DNA from: Megachile rotundata
Lineage: Eukaryota; Arthropoda; Insecta; Hymenoptera; Megachilidae
DNA: 64,000 nucleotides
Reading direction: 5' to 3'
NCBI RefSeq assembly: GCF_050947335.1
Contig: NW_027473314.1
Span: forward strand, 620,001-684,000
Part shown: positions 50,339 to 62,633 of the stretch, one piece after another
How the letters are laid out: every line of letters starts with the position of its first letter
Position numbering within the stretch: the stretch's first letter is position 1
The notes under the pieces: model-generated
Told to the model about the DNA's origin: nothing
Seen by the model: only the letters and a program-made list of their open reading frames with translations
The model's database searches: none
Position numbers and translations under genes: made by a program

Positions 50339-51178
50339 CAATCACAATCATACAATCACAATCATACAATCAAAATCATACAATCACAATCATACAATCA
50401 CAATCATACAATCACAATCATACAATCGCAATCAAAGAATCACAATCATACGATCACCATCATACAATCACAACCATACAATCACAATCATACAATCACA
50501 ATCATACAATCGCAATCATACAATCACAATCAAAGAATCACAATCATACGATCACAATCATACAATCACAATCATACAATCACAATCATACAATCACAAT
50601 CATACAATCACAATCATACAATCGCAATCATACAATCACAATCATACAGAAACAATCATACAACCTTAATTATACAACCACAATCATACGATCACAATCA
50701 TACAATCACAATCATACAATCACAATCATACAATCACAATCATACAATCACAATCATACAATCACAATCATACAATCACAATCATACAATCACAATCATA
50801 CAATCATAATCATACAATCACAATCATACAAGGATAATCATACATTCACAATCATGCAGTCACAATCATACAATCGCAATCACACAACCACAATCATACA
50901 ATCAGAGTCATACAATCACAATCATACAATCACAATCATACAATCACAATCATACAATCACAATCATACAATCACAATCATACAATCACAATCATACAAT
51001 CACAATCATACAATCACAATCATACAATCACCATCATACAATCACAATCATACAATCACAATCATACAATCACAATCATACAATCACAATTATACAATCA
51101 CAGTCATACGATCACAATCATACGATCACAATCATACAATCACAATCATACAATCACAATCATACAATCACAATCATA

Positions 51179-52760
51179 CAATAGCAATCATACAATCACA
51201 GTCAAACAATCACAATCATAGAATCACAATCATACAATCACAATCATACAATCACAATCATACAATCACAATCATAAAATCACAATCATACAATAACAAT
51301 CATACGATCACAATCATACAATCACAATCATACAATCACAATCAAACAGTCAGAATCATACAATCACAATCATACAATCACAATCATACAATCACAATCA
51401 TACAATCACAATCTCACAATCACAATCATACAGTCACAATCATAGAATCACAATCATAGAATCACAATCATACAATGACAATCATACAATCACAATCATA
51501 GAATCACAATCATACAATCACAATCATACAATCAAAATCATACAATCACAATCACACAATCACAATCATATAATCACAATCATACGATCACAATCATATA
51601 ATCACAATCATACAATCACAATCATACAATCACAATCATACAATCACAATCATACAATCGCAATCAAAGAATCACAATCATACGATCACCATCATACAAT
51701 CACAACCATACAATCGCAATCATACAATCGCAATCATACAATCACAATCATACAGAAACAATCATACAAACTTAATTATACAGCCACAATCATACGATCA
51801 CAATCATACAATCACAATCATACAATCACAATCATACAATCACAATCATACAACCACAATCATACAATCACAATCATACCATCACAATCATACAATCATA
51901 ATCATACAATCACAATCATACAAGGACAATCATACAATCACAATCATGCAGTCACAATCATACAATCGCAATCACACAACCACAATCCTACAATCACAAT
52001 CATACGATCACAATCATACGATCACAATCATACCATCACAATCATACAATCACAATCATACAATCACAATCATACAATCACAATCATACAATCACAATCT
52101 CACAATCACAATCATACAGTCACAATCATACAATCACAATCATACAATCACAATTATACAATCACAGTCATACGATCACAATCATACGATCACAATCATA
52201 CAGTCACAATCATACAATCACAATCATACAATCACAATCATACAATAGCAATCATACAATCACAGTCAAACAATCACAATCATAGAATCACAATCATACA
52301 ATCACAATCATACAATCACAATCATACAATCACAATCATACAATCACAATCTCACAATCACAATCATACAGTCACAATCATAGAATCACAATCATAGAAT
52401 CACAATCATACAATGACAATCATACAATCACAATCATATAATCACAATCATACAATCACAATCATAAAATCACAATCATACAATCACAATCACACAATCA
52501 CAATCATACAATCGCAATCATGCAATCACAATCATACAATCACAATCATACAATCAGAATCATACAATCACCATCATACAATCACAATCATACAATCAGA
52601 ATCATACAATCACAATCATACAATCACAATCATACAATCACAATCATACAATCACAATTATACAATCACAATCATACCATCACAATCATACGATCACAAT
52701 CATACAATCACAATCATACAATCACAATCATACAATCACAATCATACAATCACAATCATA
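51179..52760. repeat. 1.6-kb tandem duplication, copy a
   Basis: C marker at 51179 to C marker at 52761 (1,582 bp, 113 units). Private shared mark: the AACTTAATTATACAGCC form of cassette A (51767 and 53363) and a B with CAATCCTACAATC (51946 and 53528). Confidence 0.87.
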
Positions 52761-54398
52761 CAATAGCAATCATACAATCACAGTCAAACAATCACAATCA
52801 TAGAATCACAATCATACAATCACAATCATACAATCACAATCATACAATCACAATCATAAAATCACAATCATACAATAACAATCATACGATCACAATCATA
52901 CAATCACAATCATACAATCACAATCAAACAGTCAGAATCATACAATCACAATCATACAATCACAATCATACAAGCACAATCATACAATCCCAATCTCACA
53001 ATCACAATCATACAGTCACAATCATAGAATCACAATCATAGAATCACAATCATACAATGACAATCATACAATCACAATCATAGAATCACAATCATACAAT
53101 CACAATCATACAATCAAAATCATACAATCACAATCACACAATCACAATCATATAATCACAATCATACGATCACAATCATATAATCACAATCATACAATCA
53201 CAATCATACAATCACAATCATACAATCACAATCATACAATCACAATCATACAATCGCAATCAAAGAATCACAATCATACGATCACCATCATACAATCACA
53301 TCCATACAATCGCAATCATACAATCGCAATCATACAATCACAATCATACAGAAACAATCATACAAACTTAATTATACAGCCACAATCATACGATCACAAT
53401 CATACAATCACAATCATACAATCACAATCATACAACCACAATCATACAATCACAATCATACCATCACAATCATACAATCATAATCATACAATCACAATCA
53501 TACAAGGACAATCATACAATCACAATCATGCAGTCACAATCATACAATCGCAATCACACAACCACAATCCTACAATCACAATCATACGATCACAATCATA
53601 CGATCACAATCATACCATCACAATCATACAATCACAATCATACAATCACAATCATACGATCACAATCATACAATCACAATCATACAATCACAATCTCACA
53701 ATCACAATCATACAGTCACAATCATACAATCACAATCATACAATCACAATTATACAATCACAGTCATACGATCACAATCATACGATCACAATCATACAGT
53801 CACAATCATACAATCACAATCATACAGTCACAATCATACAATAGCAATCATACAATCACAGTCAAACAATCACAATCATAGAATCACAATCATACAATCA
53901 CAATCATACAATCACAATCATACAATCACAATCATACAATCACAATCTCACAATCACAATCATACAGTCACAATCATAGAATCACAATCATAGAATCACA
54001 ATCATACAATGACAATCATACAATCACAATCATATAATCACAATCATACAATCACAATCATAAAATCACAATCATACAATCACAATCACACAATCACAAT
54101 CATACAATCGCAATCATGCAATCACAATCATACAATCACAATCATACAATCAGAATCATACAATCACCATCATACAATCACAATCATACCATCACAATCA
54201 TACAATCACAATCATACAATCACAATCATACGATCACAATCATACAATCACAATCATACAATCACAATCTCACAATCACAATCATACAGTCACAATCATA
54301 CAATCACAATTATACAATCACAATCATACGATCACAATCATACGATCACAATCATACAATCACAATCATACAATCACAATCATACAATCACAATCATA
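52761..54398. repeat. 1.6-kb tandem duplication, copy b
   Basis: C at 52761 to C at 54399 (1,638 bp, 117 units). It differs from copy a by a few units and by substitutions such as ACAAGCAC and CAATCCCAATCTCAC near 52973-52995 and ACATCCAT near 53299. Confidence 0.85.
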
Positions 54399-55373
54399 CA
54401 ATAGCAATCATACAATCACAGTCAAACAATCACAATCATAGAATCACAATCATACAATCACAATCATACAATCACAATCATACAATCACAATCATACAAT
54501 CACAATCATACAATCACAATCATACAATCACAATCATAAAATCACAATCATACAATAACAATCATACGATCACAATCATACAATCACAATCATACAATCA
54601 CAATCAAACAGTCAGAATGATACAATCACGATCATACAATCACGATCATACAATCACGATCATACAATCACGATCATACAATCACGATCATACAATCACG
54701 ATCATACAATCACAATCATACCATCACAGTCATACAATTACAATCATACAATCACAATCATACAACCATAATCACAAAATCACAATCATACAATCACAAT
54801 CATACAATCACAACCATACAATCACAATCATACAATCACAATCATACAATCACAATCATACAATCACAGTCATACAATCACAATCATACAATCACAATCA
54901 TACAATCACAATCATACAATCACAATCATACAATCACATTCATACAATCACAATCATACAATCACAGTCATACAATCACAATCATACAATCACAGTCATA
55001 CAATCACAATCATACAGTCACAATCATACAATCACAATCATACAATCACAATCATACAATCACAATCATACAATCACAATCATACAATCACAATCATACA
55101 ATCACAATCATACAATCACAATCATACAATCACAATCATACAGAAACAATCATACAACCTTAATTATACAACCACAATCATACGATCACAATCATACAAT
55201 CACAATCATACAATCACAATCATACAATCGCAATCATACAATCACAATCATACAATCACAATCATACAATCATAATCATACAATCACAATCATACAAGGA
55301 CAATCATACAATCACAATCATGCAGTCACAATCATACAATCGCAATCACACAACCACAATCTTACAATCACAA
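54399..55373. repeat. C-D-F-A-B cassette 7
   Basis: C at 54399, F at 54622, B at 55320; F-to-B distance 698 bp, as in cassette 8. It lacks the AAACGATC and ATGCGATC marks after B seen in cassettes 1-6, so it belongs to a second subfamily. Confidence 0.85.
54622..54705. repeat. F run, 6 units
   Basis: Six ACAATCACGATCAT units, preceded by AGTCAGAATGAT. Confidence 0.95.
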
Positions 55374-55669
55374 TCATACGATCACAATCATACGATCACA
55401 ATCATACCAACACAATCATACAATCACAATCATACAATCACAATCATACAATCGCAATCAAAGAATCACAATCATACGATCACAATCATACGATCACAAT
55501 CATACAATCACAATCATACAATCACAATCATTCAATCACAATCATACAATCACAATCATACAATCACAATCATACAATCACAATCATACAATGACTATCA
55601 TACAATCACAATCATACAATCACAATCATACAATCACAATCATACAATCACAATCATACAATCACAATC

Positions 55670-56060
55670 ATACTATCACAATCATACAATCACAATCATA
55701 CAATCACAATCTCACAATCACGATCATACAATAACGATCATCCAATCACAATCATACAATCGCAATCATACAATCGCAATCATACAATCACAAACATACA
55801 GAAACAATCATACAATCACAAACATACAGAAACAATCATACAATCACTATCATACAATCACAATCATACAATCACAATCATACAATCACAATCATACAAT
55901 CACAATCATACAATCACAATCATACAGTCACAATCATGCAATCACAATCATACAATCACAATCATACAATCACAATCATACAATCACAATCATACAATCA
56001 CAATCATACAATCACAGTCATACCTTCACAATCATGCAATCACAATCATACAATCACAAT
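55670..56060. repeat. G block, copy 5
   Basis: CATACTATCAC, CTCACAATCACGATC, CCAAT mark at 55742, doubled ACAAACAT/ACAGAAAC pair, CACTATC, two CATGCAATC units and CATACCTTC. Confidence 0.8.
55784..55839. repeat. 28-bp tandem duplication
   Basis: The two-unit pair ACAATCACAAACAT + ACAGAAACAATCAT occurs twice in a row (55784-55811 and 55812-55839). Every other G block has it once. Confidence 0.92.
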
Positions 56061-56245
56061 CATACAATCACAATCATACAATCACAATCTCACAATCACA
56101 ATCATACAGTCACAATCATACAATCACAATCATACAATCACAATCATACAATCACAATCATACGATGACTATCATACAATCGCAATCATATAATCACAAT
56201 CATACAATCACAATCATACAATCACAATCATAAAATCACAATCAT

Positions 56246-56265
56246 ACAATCACAATCACAATCAC
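56246..56265. repeat. 20-bp unit: extra CAATCA hexamer (phase shift 1)
   Basis: A unit with three CAATCA hexamers instead of two, ending in C, followed by ACAATCACCAGCAT. It moves the 14-bp phase by +6. Before it, the array holds phase from at least 594 to 55320. It sits in a block that begins ACGATGACTATC (56162) and ends ATCGCAATCATGCA. Confidence 0.93.
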
Positions 56266-57652
56266 ACAATCACCAGCATACAATCGCAATCATGCAATCA
56301 CAATCATACAATCACAATCATACAATCAAAATCATACAATCACAATCATACAATCGCAATCATACAATCACAATCAAAGAATCACAATCATACGATCACA
56401 ATCATACAATCACAATCATACAATCACAATCATACAATCAGAATCATACAATCACAATCATACAATCACAATCATACAATCACAATCATACAATCACAGT
56501 CATACAATCACAATCATACAATCACAGTCATACAGTCACAATCATACAGTCACAATCATACAATCACAATCATACAATCACAATCATAGAATCACAATCA
56601 TACAATCACAATCATACAATCACAATCATACAATCACAATCATACAATCACAATCATACAATCACAATCATACAATCACAATCATACAATCACAATCATA
56701 CAATCACAATCATACAATCACAATCTCACAATCACAATCATACAGTCACAATCATACAATCACAATCATAGAATCACAATCATACAATCACAATCATACA
56801 ATCACAATCATACAATGACAACCATACAATCACAATCATATAATGACAATCATACAATCACAATCATACAATCACAATCATACAATCACAATCATACAAT
56901 CACAATCATACAATCACAATCACACAATCACAATCATACAGTCACAATCATGCAATCACAATCATACAATCACAATCATACAATCACAATCATACAATCA
57001 CAATCATACAATCACAATCATACAATCACAATCATACAATCACAATCATACAATCACAATCATACAATCACAATCATACAATCACAATCATACAATCACA
57101 ATCATACAATCACAATCATACAATCACAATCATACAATCGCAATCAAAGAATCACAATCATACAATCACAATCATACAATAGCAATCATACAATCACAGT
57201 CAAACAATCACAATCATAGAATCACAATCATACAATCACAATCATACAATCACAATCATACAATCACAACCATACAATCACAATCATACAATCACAGTCA
57301 TACAATCACAATCATACAATCACAATCATACAATCACAATCATACAATCGCAATCATACAATCACAATCATACAATCACAATCATACAATCACAACCATA
57401 CAATCACAACCATACAATCACAGTCATACAATCACAATCATACAGTCACAATCATACAATCACAATCATACAATCGCAATCATACAATCACAATCATAGA
57501 ATCACAATCATACAATAACAATCATACAATCACAATCATACAATCACAATCATACAATCACAATCATACAATCACAATCATACAATCACAATCATACAAT
57601 CGCAATCAAAGAATCACAATCATACAATCACAATCATACAATCACAATCATA

Positions 57653-58641
57653 CAATAGCAATCATACAATCACAGTCAAACAATCACAATCATAGGATCA
57701 CAATGATACAATCACAGTCATACAATCACAATCATACAATCACAATCATACAATCACAATCATACAATCACAATCATACAATCACAATCATACAATCACA
57801 ATCATAAAATCGCAATCATACAATAACAATCATACGATCACAATCATAGAATCACAATCATACAATCACAATCAAACAGTCAGAATCATACAATCACGAT
57901 CATACAATCACGATCATACAATCACGATCATACAATCACGATCATACAATCACAATCATACCATCACAGTCATACAATTACAATCATACAATCACAATCA
58001 TACAATCATAATCACAAAATCACAATCATACAATCACAATCATACAATCACAACCATACAATCACAATCATACAATCACAATCATACAATCACAGTCATA
58101 CAATCACAATCATACAATCACAATCATACAATCACAATCATACAATCACAATCATACAATCACAATCATACAATCACAGTCATACAATCACAATCATACA
58201 ATCACAGTCATACAATCACAATCATACAGTCACAATCATACAATCACAATCATACAATCACAATCATACAATCACAATCATACAATCACAATCATACAAT
58301 CACAATCATAGAATCACAATCATACAATCACAATCATACAATCACAATCATAGAATCGCAATCATACAATCGCAATCAAAGAATCACAATCATACGATCA
58401 CAATCATACAATCACAATCATACAATCACAATCATACAATCGCAATCATACAATCACAATCATACAGAAACAATCATACAACCTTAATTATACAACCACA
58501 ATCATACGATCACAATCATACAATCACAATCATACAATCACAATCATACAATCACAATCATACAATCACAATCATACAATCACAATCATGCAGTCACAAT
58601 CATACAATCGCAATCACACAACCACAATCTTACAATCACAA
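57653..58641. repeat. C-D-F-A-B cassette 8
   Basis: C at 57653 (with TAGGATC and AATGATAC variants just after), F at 57890, B at 58588. D ends AGTCAGAATCAT rather than AGAATGAT. Confidence 0.84.
57890..57945. repeat. F run, 4 units (shortest)
   Basis: Four ACAATCACGATCAT units between AGTCAGAATCAT and ACCATCACAGTCAT. Confidence 0.95.
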
Positions 58642-59135
58642 TCATACGATCACAATCATACGATCACAATCATACCATCACAATCATACAATCACAACCA
58701 TACAATCACAATCATACAATCACAAGCATACAATCACAAGCATACAATCACAATCATACAATCACAATCATACAATCGCAATCAAAGAATCACAATCATA
58801 CGATCACAATCATACGATCACAATCATACAATCACAATCATACAATCACAATCATACAATCACAATCATACAATCACAATCATACAATCACAATCATACA
58901 ATCACAATCATACAATCACAATCATACTATCACAATCATACAATCACAATCATACAATCACAATCATACAATCACAATCTCACAATCACAATCATACAGT
59001 CACAATCATACAATCACAATCATAGAATCACAATCATACAATCACAATCATACGATGACTATCATACAATCGCAATCATATAATCACAATCATACAATCA
59101 CAATCATACAATCACAATCATAAAATCACAATCAT

Positions 59136-59155
59136 ACAATCACAATCACAATCAC
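59136..59155. repeat. 20-bp unit: extra CAATCA hexamer (phase shift 2)
   Basis: Same 20-bp unit, same neighbours (ACGATGACTATC at 59052, ACCAGCAT after) as the one at 56246, at an offset of 2890 bp. Identity of the whole surrounding block shows that it was copied with its neighbourhood and did not arise again. Confidence 0.93.
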
Positions 59156-59828
59156 ACAATCACCAGCATACAATCGCAATCATGCATTCACAATCATACA
59201 ATCACAATCATACAATCAAAATCATACAATCACAATCATACAGTCGCAATCATACAATCACAATCAAAGAATCACAATCATACGATCACAATCATACAAT
59301 CACAATCATACAATCACAATCATACAATCACAATCATACAATCACAATCATACAATCACAATCATACAATCACAATCATACAATCACAGTCATACAATCA
59401 CAATCATACAATCACAGTCATACAGTCACAATCATACAGTCACAATCATACAATCACAATCATACAATCACAATCATAGAATCACAATCATACAATCACA
59501 ATCATACAATCACAATCTCACAATCACAATCATACAGTCACAATCATACAATCACAATCACACAATCACAATCATACAGTCACAATCATGCAATCACAAT
59601 CATACAATCACAATCATACAATCACGATCATACAATCACAATCATACAATCACAATCATACAATCACAATCATACAATCACAATCATACAATCACAATCA
59701 TACAATCACAATCATACAATCACAATCATACAATCACAATCATACAATCACAATCATACAATCACAATCATACAATCGCAATCAAAGAATCACAATCATA
59801 CAATCACAATCATACAATCACAATCATA

Positions 59829-61027
59829 CAATAGCAATCATACAATCACAGTCAAACAATCACAATCATAGAATCACAATCATACAATCACAATCATACA
59901 ATCACAATCATACAATCACAATCATACAATCACAATCATACAATCACAATCATAAAATCACAATCATACAATAACAATCATACAATAACAATCATACGAT
60001 CACAATCATACAATCACAATCATACAATCAGAATCAAACAGTCAGAATCATACAATCACGTTCATACAATCACGATCATACAATCACGATCATACAATCA
60101 CGATCATACAATCACGATCATACAATCACGATCATACAATCACAATCATACAATCACAATCATACAATCATAATCACAAAATCACAATCATACAATCACA
60201 ATCATACAATCACAACCATACAATCACAATCATACAATCACAGTCATACAATCACAATCATACAATCACAATCATACAATCACAATCATACAATCGCAAT
60301 CATACAATCACAATCATACAATCACAATCATACAATCACAACCATACAATCACAACCATACAATCACAGTCATACAATCACAATCATACAGTCACAATCA
60401 TACAATCACAATCATACATACGCAATCATACAATCACAATCATAGAATCACAATCATACAATAACAATCATACAATCACAATCATACAATCACAATCATA
60501 CAATCACAATCATACAATCACAATCATACAATCACAATCATACAATCGCAATCAAAGAATCACAATCATACAATCACAATCATACAATCACAATCATACA
60601 ATAGCAATCATACAATCACAGTCAAACAATCACAATCATAGAATCACAATCATACAATCACAATCATACAATCACAATCATACAATCACAATCATACAAT
60701 CACAATCATACAATCACAATCATACAATCACAATCATAGAATCGCAATCATACAATCGCAATCAAAGAATCACAATCATACGATCACAATCATACAATCA
60801 CAATCATACAATCACAATCATACAATCGCAATCATACAATCACAATCATACAGAAACAATCATACAACCTTAATTATACAACCACAATCATACGATCACA
60901 ATCATACAATCACAATCATACAATCACAATCATACAATCACAATCATAGAATCACAATCATACAATCACAATCATGCAGTCACAATCATACAATCGCAAT
61001 CACACAACCACAATCTTACAATCACAA
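59829..61027. repeat. C-D-F-A-B cassette 9, with an internal repeat
   Basis: C at 59829, F at 60052, B at 60974; F-to-B distance 922 bp, the longest. A second ATCGCAATCAAAG-to-C segment (59772 and 60542; C at 59829 and 60599) repeats 770 bp (55 units) downstream and accounts for the extra length. Confidence 0.8.
60052..60135. repeat. F run, 6 units, first altered
   Basis: First unit reads ACAATCACGTTCAT, then five ACAATCACGATCAT units. After it the usual ACCATCACAGTCAT mark is missing. Confidence 0.93.
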
Positions 61028-61656
61028 TCATACGATCACAATCACACGATCACAATCATACCATCACAATCATACAATCACAACCATACAATCACAATCA
61101 TACAATCACAAGCATACAATCACAATCATACAATCACAATCATACAATCACAATCATACAATCACAATCATACAATCACAATCATACAATCACAATCATA
61201 CAATCGCAATCAAAGAATCACAATCATACGATCACAATCATACGATCACAATCATACAATCACAATCATACAATCACAATCATACAATCACAATCATACA
61301 ATCACAATCATACAATCACAATCATACAATCACAATCATACAATCACAATCATACTATCACAATCATACAATCACAATCATACAATCACAATCTCACAAT
61401 CACGATCATACAATAACGATCATCCAATCACAATCATACAATCACAATCATACAATCACAATCATACTATCACAATCATACAATCACAATCATACAATCA
61501 CAATCTCACAATCACGATCATACAATAACGATCATCCAATCACAATCATACAATCACAATCATACAATCGCAATCATACAATCACAAACATACAGAAACA
61601 ATCATACAATCACTATCATACAATCACAATCATACAATCACAATCATACAATCACA
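60290..61656. repeat. Terminal 1.37-kb block, copy a
   Basis: Matches 62634-64000 at an offset of 2344 bp (167 units plus the 6-bp slip lying between the copies). Private shared marks: ACATACGCAATCAT (60416 and 62760), ATCACACGATC after B (60974 and 63318) and ACAAGCAT near 61110 and 63454. It includes a doubled G mark (CCAAT at 61424 and 61536). Confidence 0.85.
61390..61560. repeat. G mark doubled with a 112-bp period
   Basis: CTCACAATCACGATC + AATAACGATCATCCAATC occurs twice, 112 bp (8 units) apart (CCAAT at 61424 and 61536). The same doubling appears at 63754 and 63866, so it came before the terminal block duplication. Confidence 0.88.
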
Positions 61657-61997
61657 ATCATACAATCACAATCATACAATCACAATCATACAGTCACAAT
61701 CATGCAATCACAATCATACAATCACAATCATACAATCACAATCATACAATCACAATCATACAATCACAGTCATACCTTCACAATCATACAATCACAATCA
61801 TACAATCCCAATCATACAATCACAATCATACAATCACAATCATACAATCGCAATCATACAATCGCAATCATACAATCGCAATCATACAATCGCAATCAAA
61901 GAATCACAATCATACAATTACTATCATACAATCACAATCATTCAATCGCAATCATACAATCACAATCTCACAATCACGATCATACAATCACGATTAT

Positions 61998-62053
61998 ACA
62001 ATCACAATCTCACAATCACAATCACACAATCACAATCACACAATCACAATCAT
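61998..62053. repeat. Run of units ending CAC or CTC
   Basis: Four units in a row: ACAATCACAATCTC, ACAATCACAATCAC twice, then ACAATCACAATCAT. Length stays 14. The loss of the TA junction makes this the stretch closest to a pure hexamer-like repeat outside the three 20-bp units. Confidence 0.85.
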
Positions 62054-62571
62054 ACAATCATAATCATACAATCGCAATCATGCAATCACAATCATACAGA
62101 AACAATCATACAATCACTATCATACAATCACAATCATACAATCACAATCATACCATCACAATCATACAATCACAATCATACAATCACAATCATAAAATCG
62201 CAATCATACAATCACAATCATACAGAAACAATCATACAATCACAATCATACAATCACAATCATACAATCACAATCATACAGTCACAATCATGCAATCACA
62301 ATCATACAATCACAATCATACAATCACAATCATACAATCACAGTCATACCTTCACAATCATGCAATCACAATCATACAATCACAATCATACAATCACAAT
62401 CATACAATCACAATCTCACAATCACAATCATACAGTCACAATCATACAATCACAATCATAGAATCACAATCATACAATCACAATCATACGATGACTATCA
62501 TACAATCGCAATCATATAATCACAATCATACAATCACAATCATACAATCACAATCATAAAATCACAATCAT

Positions 62572-62591
62572 ACAATCACAATCACAATCAC
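62572..62591. repeat. 20-bp unit: extra CAATCA hexamer (phase shift 3)
   Basis: Third copy of the same phase-shifted unit and neighbourhood (ACGATGACTATC at 62488), 3436 bp after the second. After it the array sits +18 (that is +4) relative to the starting phase, as confirmed by the B mark at 63318. Confidence 0.93.
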
Positions 62592-62633
62592 ACAATCACC
62601 AGCATACAATCGCAATCATGCAATCACAATCAT

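Noticed and set aside
60416..60429. Deletion or insertion at CATACATACGC (also 62760)
   Set aside because: Aligned to the unit it is ACATACGCAATCAT, still 14 bp, with three substitutions and no length change.
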